Of a stretch of 64,000 bases of DNA, positions 1-12,086 are shown piece by piece. Below the pieces are notes generated by a model. It worked only from the letters and a program-made list of their open reading frames with translations. It was not told the origin of the DNA and searched no databases. Origin of the DNA: Glycine soja (lineage: Eukaryota; Streptophyta; Magnoliopsida; Fabales; Fabaceae); contig NC_041008.1 of assembly GCF_004193775.1 (NCBI RefSeq), positions 42,069,136 to 42,133,135 on the forward strand, read 5' to 3'. A program made the position numbers and the translations under genes. Each line of letters starts with the position of its first letter. The first letter of the stretch is position 1.

Positions 1-1680
1 TATGAAGATAAACTGTTTAAAAGATTAACTTTATTGTTGGAGAAAGCATAAGAAAATTGAAAAATATAAATAATGATACATTTTCTTTTATTCAATTAAA
101 GAAAAAGTGAAAAAAAATGAACTTCTAAAATTGAAAATTTAGGGGTGTATTAAATTAAGATTTTAAAAGATTTTTTTTATAAAAAAGTTTTGTGATAATC
201 CATTAGAATTTTTAACTAGTATAAATAATTTTTCTGATATTTAGTTAATACTTTTAAGATTTTTTTAAGAAAGACAATAAAATTGGTGATATTCAATTAG
301 AATTTTTTATAACTTAAAAAAAGTCTTTCGGTATTAAAAAAATAAACAAATTTTGATGAATTAATTTTAAGAAGAGTTTTGATGTATTTCATCATATTTT
401 TAGTATAAAACATTCATCAGATAATATCACCTCCTAAACTCTTGAGATTTCGCTAGACCTTTTTTCTTTTTGTTTTTATTAATTACAAGACTTTCTTTTC
501 TTTCATTACACATGCCATCTTCTCTTTAACATCCTTCAAGATGCATATGTCATATATATATTTTTCTTATTCTTTTAGAATAAAAAAATGTCCAATACAC
601 TCCTCCCTTTGCACTTTTCCCTTTGTTTTCTAAATTAAATTAATATTTATTTTATGTGTTAAGACTAATCATATTTTTCTTATCGTGACAAAGTTCATAA
701 CTTGCTTGATGCAATGTTTTTGTGATTATTATTCTTAATTTCGTCATCTACATAATCAGTCATCTTAGTACCAATTTTCCACTTTACTACTCTTCCAGTA
801 TATGCTTATTATTTCATCCCTTTTAAATATGTCATTAAACTTATCATAAAATAATTGTAATAATTAAACAAAAAATAAAAAAGTAATATATAATTTTAAA
901 TCTATTGTTTATATAAAAAAATGAGAATGAGAATGTTGCAAAGAAGGTTAATGTAGGATAACATAAAGCTAGAATTAATATAGCTATTAAAAGATTAAAA
1001 AATTATTTTGGTTTTACTTTCTTTTATCCAAACTTCATCATTTCTTGTTATCTTTTTTATTAACTCTTATAATTTTGAATGCATTTTTAAAATTTACATA
1101 ATCCTTTCAAATCTTATATATATATAAAGTCCTTTTCAAATCCTTTAAATTCTTATGATATAAATATATTAAAATCCAAACTATCATAAAAGTTTTTATA
1201 AGTAAATATGATAAGTCATAATATTTAATATAATTTTTAAAACACACACCATTTTTTATACTAAAATAATCTTTTAAAATCCTAATCTAATACTTCCCTC
1301 ATCTTTCCATTTTTTAGTTCAAATTTTAAAAATTTCTCTTTCTAGTTGTCATTTTTTTCACTTACAAATAGTGTTAGTGTATACAAGATGCATCATCAGG
1401 TTTGGTATGAAATAGATTCACATTGAAAGAAATATTTATTTTGTGTGTTTATAGTTGCAACAAATTTTTTTTATTATTTTCTGTAGAAGAAACTTCATAC
1501 CAATATGGTGATGAGGAAAAAAAAACATATATGATGCATCAGTGGAGGATTATATCAAGATTTATTTGTCATTTTAAAATTTAAACCCAATATATCGACA
1601 ATAATTAAATCCGGTAAATAAATAATTATTAAGAACCTTGTTTACTTTCCACGGATTAAACGCAACATGGGAGACATCAC
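1..1680. other. AT-rich intergenic DNA upstream of the VAMP gene
   Basis: No open frame with a recognisable protein, RNA gene or clear repeat was seen. The stretch is AT-rich with many homopolymer runs. The last few hundred bases are expected to contain the distal promoter of the downstream SNARE gene, but I recognise no specific regulatory element there. Confidence 0.5.
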
Positions 1681-1684
1681 CTGC

Positions 1685-1691
1685 TTTATAA
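1685..1691 (+). promoter_or_regulatory. Probable TATA box of the VAMP gene
   Basis: A TTTATAA motif lies about 195 bases before the VAMP start codon. It is followed by a pyrimidine-rich stretch and then a purine-rich (GA) leader, a common layout for a plant core promoter and 5' UTR. The transcription start, probably near 1715-1725, is inferred from spacing only. Confidence 0.45.
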
Positions 1692-1880
1692 GCCCACAAA
1701 CTCTTTTCTTTTTTCTCACTCATCGTTTCTGTTTTCTCTTCTTCCTACATTCTCTCTAGAAAAGAAAAGAAAGGAAAAGAAAAGAAAGAAAAAGAAGGGA
1801 GTGCAGGTAAAGAGAAGCACACACTTCACACACAAACCAAAAATCAGGTTCAAACACAGATCTGGGAGAAGAAGAAGAAG

Positions 1881-4800
1881 ATGGGGCAGGACCAGAACCA
1901 GAGATCGCTGATCTATGCGTTCGTGTCTCGCGGCACAGTGATTCTCGCCGAGTACACCGAATTCAGCGGCAACTTTAACACAATCGCGTTCCAGTGCCTC
2001 CAGAAGCTCCCTGCCTCCAACAACAAGTTCACCTACAACTGCGACGGCCACACCTTCAACTACCTCGTCGACAACGGATTCAGTGAGTGTTTCCTCCCAC
2101 CGATCTGGTGGAATTTCGATTCGAACATCCAAACGTGGTTTAGTGAAACTAAATGAAATTCGTGTTGCTTATGATTTGTTTTAGAGGCTAATTTGACGTT
2201 CGGTGTTGTGTTTGGAAATGAAATTCGTGTTGTTCTGATTTGTTTAGAACTAAATTGAAGTTTGGTGATGTGTTTGGAAATGAAATGAAATTCGTGTTGC
2301 TATGATTTGTTTAGTGGCTAATTTGAAGTTCAGCGTTATGTTTTTGGAAATGAATGTCTGACTCACACACTTTTTTTTAGCTTATTGTGTTGTTGCGGAT
2401 GAATCGATTGGGAGACAGGTGCCTGTGGCTTTTCTGGAGCGTGCGAAGGATGATTTTGTGGCGAAATACGGTGGCGGGAAGGCCACGACTGCGGCCGCGA
2501 ACAGCCTGAACAAAGAATTTGGGTATTGAATTTGTGATATGTGAACTTGATGATGCTGGATATGTTGTGATTTTTGTTGTTTTAGAGAATATATAGTTAT
2601 ATACTTTGTTTTTATTGCTTGCTGTAGGTCCAAGTTGAAGGAACATATGCAGTACTGTGTTGAGCACCCTGAAGAGATAAGCAAGCTTGCTAAGGTGAAA
2701 GCTCAGGTTTCTGAAGTTAAAGATGTCATGATGGAGAATATTGAAAAGGTAAAGATGCATATTGCTTACTTGCTTTGACTTAAGAGGAAAGTATTACGTA
2801 AATTGAATAGATCAAGTGTAAATTAAGTAGATCGAGTTGCATTGTAATCATAAATGGCAAGGGTTGTGTTTTATAGAGGGAAGTATAATTGTGGTTGTGT
2901 TTGTAATTTTTTATAACAACAAAGACAAGGGAATGCAAAGAGTGAATCTTTAAGAAAACCTAAACGTGTGAATGCTTAAACCTCATATATGAAACTGTTA
3001 AAATTGTCTGGCCTGCATTTTGTTGAATTACAGCATTGTGCTCATGCGGTATTGATGCTTTGTTAGTGTTACACATGGCACGTTTAGAGTGAAGTGATTC
3101 AATAAAAAATTTAGAAATTAGAGAAGATTAAACTCTTAAATGAAAAGAAGTTAAAGGAATACTACTAAATGCACCTTTATTTTATTATTCCATTGCTTTG
3201 TTTTCATTGTTATGAAGTAGGGCTTCACAAACAGGTGTTCCAGGAATATATCAGATCTAAGGAGAAAAACTATTTGATCCAATCTCATACTTATTATTTT
3301 AAAATTTTAGCATCCTATCAATTTTATTCTAAAATGAAATATGATAGGATCTAATCTAAAACGTTTTGAATTATATTATTATTATTTTTATTTTGGTTAG
3401 GACAAAATATAAGTCATATTTTATCTGTTTTTTCTCCTTTTTTAAAACATTTTTATATAAAACACATTAAAATGAGGCACTAGAACAGAATCAACAGATT
3501 ATAAATTCATCCAAAACTAATAAATTTATAAATATATTTAAATTTAAATCATAAGATGTAATTTAGAGGATAAGGCTGTAGATTAATAAAACTAGTAATT
3601 TCAAAAATGCATATTTATATAAATATAGGTGATAAGATAATTTCATAAACAAAATCATGTGTATATATATTAGTTTGGTTTGGATTGGATTATATTAGTC
3701 TTTGAAACTGGATCTGATATCCAATCCAATAAAAAAATTGCTCTTTTTTTGCTCTTGTTTTTTGGTTCATTGTAGCTGTTTACACTGAATGAATTGGATC
3801 AGTTTATGAGCACTTCTACTTCTTGCAGTCATTAACTTTCTGCATCCTATTTGGCTGTTCCATTGTTCTGTTTATATTCTTTTGAAACAGAGGCTTCAAA
3901 GACGCACAGCCACTTGCTCGCTCTATACATGCCTTATTATGCTATATAATTGCTGTGCTTTATTGAGCCATAATACGGTGCCCAAAATTGTGATGATTCA
4001 TTGCTGTTATTGTACCAAATGTTCTATCTTTAAGCTTTTCTATATGTGCAGTATAAATCATTTAACATGTATTTATAATCTTCAGTACAGCAGTCATCTT
4101 ACTATCCACTATCCTGTGATAGTGGTTTTGCAGCTGTCTGCTCCACACCACTATCCAGGATAGATAACAATGATGTTATAGAGGGAAAGAATATGTATCC
4201 TAGTGTGAAGTTAGATTTTGAGGAGGCATATCATAAGGCGAGTTGCGTTTTTTGTAGATGACGTTTCATGATAGGGAAGTACTTTCAGTTCTAGATTGAG
4301 AAAGTGATTCGAATGTGTATGGCAATCTTTCTTGTGATATTGAATAGTGAGCCATGGGCTTTGTTTTGTCGACATCAGGAAGTTAGGCAAAGGGACCCTC
4401 TATCTGGTTGTTCAAGAGACCATGGTAATGGTCTCCCACCTCTGGTTTACTGATGATACTATTTTATCCTTTTCAGGAGGAGGATTTTGACGCGTGGATT
4501 TTTTTTTTTCCTATCCTAAGTTCTTTGAGGCTATTAAACCTATTTCTTTCTAAAAGTGAATCTAGCTAAAATTAGTTTGACTGAAAGCTAGACTTTTTGA
4601 TAGGCCCCTAAATCACGGGCCTCCACTTTTTGTTTTTACCGGAGGAGAGGCAGGAAATGAGGGGACAAGAAGGGAATTGTGTTTGGAGAAATCTGTTTGG
4701 AGGGAAAGGAAGGAGTTAACATAATGGACAGGTGCAGCTGGATATTGGAGAAGTGTGTGAGAACCAGGGAAAAAGGGGGAATATCAAGGGTAGAGCAGGA

Positions 4801-6221
4801 TGGGGTTATCAAATCTGTGAAGGGACTTATGGGAAAGCTTTTAGCCTAGGGGCAGGATGGCATTGCCTGCTTCTCCATGTTTCTCTCTTGTTTCCATCAA
4901 CCTCTGTTAGTTCTTTATTTTAGTTACTGTAATAGAGAGCTGCTTTATACTTGATCCTGTAATACCTATTAGGATAATTGTTCCTAACACTTCTCATGAT
5001 TTTTTCTTGTAGAAAATGTGTACTTAATCTATATTTAGGCAAGTTATGAAGGCACAAAAATTCTAATTTGATCCTGTTTTGAAAAACAGGAGGTGATCAT
5101 GTTGGAGGGAAAAGGCACATTTTTTTTTTTATCAAATAAGAATCCACCATGATTAGTTATAGGACTCACAAATTATATTTGATGATAAATGTCTCTTTTT
5201 CCAACAGAATCATATCATGTTACTAAATAGCAGGGTTTAGGATCCGAATCCCAGAAATTGTATTCTCCTTAAATAGTTAATGGTACTTTAATTGCTCTTG
5301 TGTTGGCCTGCTGAGCTTTGTGTATGACTTTTCAAGTTCAATTGTTTTTTAAGTCAAATAATTATAAATAAGCCAAGATTTAGTCGTGGATTTGTGTAGC
5401 AGTTAATGCTTATTCAACTACCAATGCTATTCCTCTGCATTCTTAAAGACAGTTAAAATTTTGTGCATTTCAATGACACATAATGGAGTGTGTTTCTTGT
5501 CTTTTCTATGCCATAATAATATACATTATGTTCACTAAAGAAAAACAGAGATTAAACCAGTCATACATATCAGCAGAAAAGAAGTAAAGGGAAAGAATAA
5601 GTAGTAAATTTTTTTGCATTCCAATACCTTTGATCGGACTACGTAATGCTGCACAAGGACTTCTATTCAGATTATTGACATGCTTGTAATTTAATGTAGG
5701 TTCTGGACAGGGGGGAAAAGATAGAGCTTCTGGTTGACAAAACTGAAAATCTTCATCACCAGGTCCGTTCTTCGATATATGTGCATCTGCCTGTTATTGT
5801 TTAGGGTTTTGAAGGTCTTGAACTTTGGATTATCTCTTTCATGCTTCAAGATCATTAGTAAATATTTTTTCAACCTCTGGGTTTCTTTCTTTTTTTTGGT
5901 GAACTACTATTTGATTTGATGCTGTAGTGTCTCTCTTGGTAAGACTACCCATACCTCTACCTTACAAAAAAACGGTTGAGGTTGATTTGGAATAAAACAA
6001 ATTATTGGTATTCTTTTAAGTGAACTGTCTTTGCTTACTATTTGTTTACTTTTCACTGTTTTTTTTGGCAGGCACAAGACTTCAGGAATTCTGGGACCAA
6101 AATCCGTAGAAAAATGTGGCTGCAAAACATGAAGATAAAGCTGATTGTGTTGGCGATTTTGATAGCCCTGATCCTCATAATAGTTCTCTCTGTCTGCCGT
6201 GGGTTCAATTGTGGAAAATAA
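1881..6221 (+). CDS. VAMP72-family R-SNARE (vesicle-associated membrane protein), five exons
   Basis: A longin-type R-SNARE that would sit on secretory vesicles and pair with Qa/Qb/Qc SNAREs to drive fusion, mostly at the plasma membrane. Exons: 1881-2082, 2381-2522, 2628-2748, 5700-5762, 6072-6221. All junctions are GT-AG and phase-consistent, giving 225 residues. The N-terminal longin domain (about 1-125) begins [14 protein letters not shown] and includes [13 protein letters not shown] across the first junction. The SNARE motif spans about 137-195 with the zero-layer arginine in [11 protein letters not shown] (Arg159). A basic juxtamembrane stretch (KIRRKMW) precedes one hydrophobic tail anchor (about 200-217), ending CRGFNCGK. 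The length fits the family (about 220); the extra residues come from the slightly long MGQDQNQ start. Intron 3 is very long (about 2.95 kb) and holds transposon debris. The paralogue (721/722/724/726) cannot be assigned by eye. Confidence 0.95.
2154..2350 (+). repeat. Three tandem copies of a ~65-bp unit in VAMP intron 1
   Basis: Copies start at about 2154, 2219 and 2286. Each opens TGAAATTCGTGTTG, continues through GATTTGTTTAG and GCTAATTTGA-like segments, and ends near GTTTGGAAA. They differ by scattered substitutions and small indels. The array fills most of the intron. Confidence 0.85.
4190..4600 (+). mobile_element. Degraded LINE reverse-transcriptase fragment in VAMP intron 3
   Basis: Three diagnostic pieces of a non-LTR retrotransposon reverse transcriptase occur in order but in shifted frames. 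They are [12 protein letters not shown] (family form KLDFEKAYD), NSEPWALF followed by VRQRDPLSG (family RQGDPLS), and [12 protein letters not shown] (family FADDTI, the catalytic Asp-Asp pair). A trailing FFEAI piece fits the segment that follows. Frames are broken and there is no endonuclease, so this is a dead remnant. It lies in the sense orientation of the host gene. Confidence 0.75.
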
Positions 6222-6860
6222 GCATCATTTTCCGAGGAGTCATTTTACCTTGTTATTTTGACCTTGTGATTATTTTATGAGGAAAAGATATGGAATGAAT
6301 GCATGATTTTGTATGTAGTAAAGATATCAGATCGTATACTGTTCATTTTAAAGGTTTCACAGTATCATATAAGAATGCTTTGGAAATATTATTTTGTTTG
6401 TGTATTGTAGTTCCATTTTCATTCACTCATCTTGTCATCATTCTCACAATTATGTTCTGTAGCATTTTCAGTGCAAAGCTCGAGTATTTTTCAACCAGAT
6501 TTTGTACCTCACAAAATCCGTTTCTATTCGTGTATAAAAACTGTAAATTTATTGAAGTACCATGATAAGGAATTCGAGCAATTTACAAAATAATAATAAT
6601 GAAGAGAAAATTTTTAATTACTTGTCACATTTTAATTTGAATAAAAAGAGATAAAACAAGATAAAATTTCAAACTATTTATAAATATAATATAGAAAAAA
6701 AATACTATTCAAACTATACATCTTATTTTTAATTTTATGAATTTCCTTTTACTCATGGACCTTGGGCCGCTACATCTCAACGACATCCAAGATGAAAAGT
6801 ACAAAAAACAATAGGGTGATGTCAGCTGCATTCAACATTTTAAGTGAATAAGCAAAAATA
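6222..6860 (+). other. 3' flank of the VAMP gene and intergenic DNA
   Basis: The stretch after the stop at 6219-6221 probably carries the 3' UTR; several AATAAA-like strings occur but I cannot pick the poly(A) site. Beyond about 6600 it becomes AT-rich intergenic DNA with no recognisable gene. Confidence 0.45.
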
Positions 6861-6867
6861 TCTTTCA

Positions 6868-7030
6868 CTTAAGTCAATTTGTATGAGTCTTACGGATCAA
6901 GTTGATCCATATGAATCATACGGATCATGTATGACTCATATGGATTAACTTGATCCATATGACTCATATGAATCAATTTTGAGTCATATAGATAAAGTTG
7001 ATTTGTATGATTTATACAGACGAACTTAAT
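6868..7030. repeat. Array of short palindromic repeats built on GATCCATATGA / TCATACGGATCA
   Basis: Variants of TTGATCCATATGA and TGACTCATATGGAT alternate on both strands, so the stretch can fold on itself several times. Such arrays are typical of subterminal or foldback transposon DNA, but no terminal repeats were identified. Confidence 0.65.
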
Positions 7031-9400
7031 AAGTATGAATTTTAGAAATGGTGGAAGTGCTGAAAAAATACCAGAGTCCTCTCAGTCTTCTCTGTGTGGT
7101 GATATTGGAAAGTGGTGGTTCCAATTTCAAACAGTGGAGTGGCCTGCTAGTTCTGTGCATTGAAGGGCTCAATGCAATACAGTTTCTTCATTTGTTTCAA
7201 ATTTATTCGCTGTCACATGTAATCAATTATCAATTATCACTCACCAACACTTGCTTTCTCATTCACTTTCTGCCACTGTACTCTTTTCATTCACACGCCA
7301 CTTCTCCCCCAAACGACAAACTCACAATCCACACACGTATGATACTTGAACCCACAGCCGAAATTAATACTAGTCCTAGTTAGTCAGTTCATCTAGCCCT
7401 TAATTGATCTAGCCCAGTGAGCCTGCACTTTGTTAGTTAGTCTATTTAGATTTCTAGTTAGAGGTGCTATTAGCTGTCACTTTATGAGTTTTGTACCTAT
7501 AATATAATTTATTTCATCAGACAAACAACAACATTAATCACTCTAGTAATCTCTTGTTCAATATTTTTAATAATAAATTTAAAATCTAAAGACCCTCGGT
7601 CACTTCCCCAAAGTATTATTTCTTGACATCACATTAGACATACACAAATAAGAAATTGATGTATATTTATTTATCAGGTAGGCAAATTGTGAAAAATATG
7701 AAACCACAACACCCCATTTAGCACATCTGGAAAATGGATGAAGTCCTTCATAATTGAGCCTTTCTTGTAGTGTAGAATCCATTACTTTGTTGTTCAAAGA
7801 AAATTAGGTTGGATACACAAGTACTTTCTCATCTTCCCAAAATTCCTCTATTGGTTATTTTCCCCTTTAATGCTATTTACAGTCCCAAGTATTTTTTCAA
7901 AAAATTTCCATATTGTTCTCCTTGTTGTTTATCATTTTTCTTATCAAGATATATTGATTGCAAAATTACCTAGCAATGTTGAGCACACTCATGAGAGGAA
8001 AGGATAAATAATAAGAAGGGAATGATGATATTGTGGCATCAGAAGTATGTGTCAAAATGGTTCAAGCCAATGACGTCCCCACATTCTAGCAACATCAATT
8101 GGAAGCGATCTTGAGGGAAAAAAATAATCAAACTTCATTTATGTTATAGGGAATGTAAAGTTAGTACTAAAATTTCCATTAAAAGTATCTTACCCATTGC
8201 AATTCAAATGTACATGGAGCTATTTTATATTTCCTTTATCATTGAGAACACCTTATTGGATAACTTAATAAGCATGACAAGCACATGGATTCATGTTACA
8301 AGTAATATGTATCATTGCAAATGTGAATTTAGTAAAGTGAATTCTTAAAAAATACATAGATTGTTATTGCAGTGACGATACCTTGCAAAAATCTAGACTA
8401 TTGACTCACCCACACTGCACTTCATTTTCTAAACAAAGTTCATCCTAGTGAATATTTTCCTTCAAATTCATATTACCAACTTGCAATACATATTCTGCAA
8501 CATCTAGCACGATCTTACTTTATCTTGTTTGCCCTTAAAAAGTGTCATTCTATGGCTTAGTATCTAAAGGTTGTCTATTTTATCTTGTTTTTATTACAAC
8601 TAAAGGTTGTCTACATATTCTGCTGCGTGATTAGTTTTGCTTCCAGAATGCGAAATTCATCTGCAACAATGCCAAATTTACAGAATATACTAGAGGAAAA
8701 CCTTTAAACAAACCTTGCAGCAATGTCAGAGCAATCCAGCTTCTACATAGGCAATGCTCTTGATTGGGCATTTAGAGCCTGCACACAGAAAAAAGCATAA
8801 TATATGTATGAGCAAGAAACTAATTACCAAGAATAGACTAAAGTATAATTTGGCCCAGCTTTCTTAACCACTGCACACTTCCCCAGAATCCCACTTAGAA
8901 AAAAAATGCAGTTTAAAAAACTTCAAATTTTGAGTCGGATCATGGAAAAGAAGAAACGCTAAAAAGGACCTACTTCTAAACCTAGCAAATATGAAAAAAA
9001 AAAGCACAACTATTAAGACATCCTTATAATTTATTTTTTTTCGACATTATCAAATTTGTAACATCATTTACTCAGTAAAAAAATAAAAATGGTCAACACT
9101 AAATAGAAATAAAGCTTCAATGCAAAGTATTATTAAAACAAACAAAACTTCGGGTCAATCAAGCCTAACAAGCTTGAATAAAAAATCATTCACCCATAAT
9201 AAAATTATTGCACAATGAGAAATAAATTTCAACGACAAATTGTCTTGTGGAAACCTAATTTTGTTTCAAGTTTTATACAAGTGAACACTTGTCAATCCAC
9301 CTTCATCATCATCAAAGTCAGCAGATTTTGCACTTGTATCTCGGTTTCCAACATGATTTGTTACATGCGAACACAATATCAGTAAAAACCAAGTGAAAGA
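7031..9400. other. Gene-free, transposon-derived DNA
   Basis: No supported coding region. A CACTA-type end lies at 7772. The short open frames at 7048-7383 and 7600-7797 have no recognisable domain. The 7380-7530 part looks like noncoding repeat debris, with repeated TTAGTTAGTCTA-like words. Confidence 0.4.
7758..7772. mobile_element. CACTA-type transposon terminus
   Basis: The sequence ends TTTCTTGTAGTG; read from the other strand it is CACTACAAGAAAGG, a typical CACTA terminal motif. The opposite end and a target-site duplication were not found. Confidence 0.4.
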
Positions 9401-9409
9401 GACATGACA

Positions 9410-9771
9410 ATTAGAAGCGCGGCGAGGGTGACGGTGAGACTCGAGACGACATGGTGATTGGTGATATGCGATGGTTCAGTGACGGTGGAGAGACTGTGAC
9501 GAGAAGAAGATATGCTAGAGGTTCTAGAGTAAGAGGTTTAGAAATATTATAAAAGAGTCAGCATCCATTTTCAAAAACCAATGTTAACTAATTACTAATA
9601 ACATTCGTTTTTTGAAAATTGATGTTAACATTGTACTAGTAACATCGGTTTTCAAAAAACCAATGTTAATTTCTATTTATTTATGAAAATGTCATCGTGA
9701 ATAATTTAACATTGATTTTTCTTGTAACCGATGTTAAATTGACAATGTTGATTGCATATTTTGTGGTAGTG
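9410..9771. mobile_element. CACTA-type transposon end with AACATCGGTT subterminal repeats
   Basis: The segment ends TTGTGGTAGTG (CACTACCACAA on the other strand). From 9560 to 9745 there are at least six variants of AACATCGGTTTTC and its complement, a subterminal array typical of a CACTA superfamily element. The GC-richer stretch 9415-9510 with repeated GTGACGGTG fits the leader region of such elements. The opposite end was not located, so the element is probably truncated. Confidence 0.65.
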
Positions 9772-10620
9772 GGAAAAAGGAAGATAAGTAGAAAGGAAAG
9801 TTTGTAAGATGAGCTTCTAACTCCTCTTCCTTAGAGATCCATTTCCCTTGCTCATCTTGTATAATTAGTCCACTCTATTCTTCTTCCTTCAATTGGCAGT
9901 CACACCATGAAAGAACTTAGAGTTTGTGTCTCCATTTGGCAGTCACACCATGAACCAAATTATAGTTCCTCTTGGATTAGATGAGTTTAGTATTGTCACA
10001 AGATGTTAGCAAGACATTAGCTCCAAAGTTTATCATTTAAAGTATTTTAAAAATTTCTAAAATAACTCAATTTCAAAATATTTTATAATTTACTTTTCAA
10101 CATCACAGGAATCAATCAACAAAGAATAGTATGCACTAGTTAATATACATCCTTACTAATTTGCCAAGAATTCACCATGATTTGGCCAATGCTTGTGCAG
10201 CTCAAAACAAAAAAAAATGAAAAAGAAAATATCTACACATATACCCTAGCTACCGAGATTGAAGGACTACCCAGTCCCCTCCTATTATCATTAATGTATA
10301 CGTTGCATTCATAACATTAATATTAGGAACACAGACAATAAAATTAGCAAAAACAGAAAGAATTTAGAATTTGAATACTAATAAATAAGACATGATATCC
10401 AGTGTTGCAAGTGGCACGTCTGAGTGAGCCACCTATAACTGGCTTTCTGACCTTCAGTTGATCCCCAATCCCAGTTACAGTATTTGGATACGTACACATC
10501 TCGTAACCAGCCACAAATCACCCACCCATAACAATATTCTATCACCTTTTCTCTTTCCAACAAAAAATACGAAAACAAAATAGTAAAACATAGTCACCCA
10601 TGTTGAATACTATTTATTTG
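9772..10620. other. Intergenic DNA without a recognised feature
   Basis: AT-rich sequence. A short imperfect direct repeat of TTGGCAGTCACACCATGAA occurs near 9892 and 9938. The small open frame at 10378-10578 (minus) has no recognisable domain. Confidence 0.4.
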
Positions 10621-10624
10621 AGAA

Positions 10625-10940
10625 AATAAATTTTGTCTTTCAATTTTTATCTTCTTGTCATTTTACTCTTTGAAAATAAGAAAAACTTAAATAATTGTTA
10701 GAGTTTTATTTAAGTCTCTTTGGAATTAACCTCTCTTTTTCCTCAATTTGTCCCTAGTCTATAGACTTAAATGATAAATAATAACATAAACATAGAAACC
10801 AATATTAGAAAAATAGTTTATTTCATATACTTAAATGAATACCTAAAATAATGTAGATCTTTATTTGAGTTTTTTTCTCAATTTTGGAGACTAAAATAAC
10901 AACCACATACAAATTTAAAGATTAAATACATATTTGGATT
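10625..10940. mobile_element. Foldback MITE-like element, copy 1
   Basis: The left arm (from about 10625; words such as TTGTCATTTTACTC and AAAACTTAAAT) is imperfectly complementary to the right arm, which ends near 10940 (GAGACTAAAATAACAACCAC). The same layout occurs at 50833-51141. About 300 bp, no coding capacity. Target duplications were not resolved. Confidence 0.5.
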
Positions 10941-11724
10941 AAAATTTGTAAACTTAAGTTTGGATCAAACTTAAGTTTAAAAAACCCTAAGTTTTACTTT
11001 CATAAAATTGAGTTTTCAGACAATTTTTATATGCAAATTACATTTAAAATAATAACCAAACAATTCACCAAAATAAATTTATTCTCTAGCATCCTAAAAA
11101 AAACCAAACATAACCTAAATTGATCATTTACTCACTCTTGTTTATTTACTTACTAGGGTCAGTGTAAGTGATGAATCCAGTGTGGTCAAAATCACAGTCA
11201 AAATTGTGGCGACCAAATGCTTGCTAATATGTGTTCATGGCATAGGTTGTGTGGGACATAACATAACTATGTTGGGGTTGAAGCATGGCCCACCATCCTT
11301 TATGAGCCCATAGTCTATTCCACTGGGGAACAACTAATCCCATTACCCTAATTTGCTATTCCCACTACCATTTTCAAAAATGGCAGGGAATAGTCAAAAC
11401 TACCCTTTTCCATAGTCATTGCCCTCCACCCTTTCCCTTCCCTCTTCCCCCTCTCCCCATATGTTTCCCCACCTGCCACCCTTTCCCCTTCCCTCTTTCC
11501 CACTCCCCATTCGTTTCCCTACCCCCAATCTTTTTTGTCTTCCTTTCACTCTTTCTCCCTTCATTTCCCTCTTCGACTCTCTCTTCCCCCTATGCCTAAA
11601 CCCCCTACCCTTTCCCCTTCCTTCTTCTCTCATTCCCACTCTCCCTCTCCCACACACTCTCCAACTCCTTCTTCTTACGCACTGCAATGTTGCAAGGTAA
11701 GCACTTTTTTTTGTTTTTTTTTTT

Positions 11725-12020
11725 TGTATACAATGAAAATATGATTTTGTTGTGTTTCTGAACCCAAAAGACAACGGTATCGTATATCCATTGTGTTTTT
11801 TTTGTTTCGAAAAAATACACAATGAAAATACGATTTCATTGTGATCTCGGTTCAGAAACACAACGAAATCTCACACCCGTTGTGTATTTTTTCAAAGAAA
11901 AAAACACAACGAAAGTATGATTTTCTTATGTTATTCATCAAATAACACAACAGAATCATACTTTCGTTGTTTTTTTTTCAAAAAACCTCAACGAAAATAC
12001 AATTTTGTTGTGTTAATCTT
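11725..12020. repeat. Left subterminal array of AACACAACG-type inverted repeats
   Basis: Repeated units such as CACAATGAAAATACGATTTC and ACACAACGAAAGTATGATTT appear in both orientations, each being a partial palindrome closing with GTTGTGT. The right array at 14905-15245 uses the same word set. Confidence 0.75.
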
Positions 12021-12086
12021 TTTTGTTTTTAAATTATTTAATTTATTGTTTAGTTTAATTAATATTCTGATGCTTTTTTTTTTCAA

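Noticed and set aside
3882..4163. 93-codon frame in VAMP intron 3
   Set aside because: Composition typical of intron DNA, no domain, and interrupted by the intron context.
11400..11861. Long open frames on both strands over a CCCTTTCCC-rich stretch
   Set aside because: The translation is low-complexity (Pro/Ser/Phe or Gly/Arg/Glu repeats) caused by pyrimidine-rich DNA inside a transposon; no domain.
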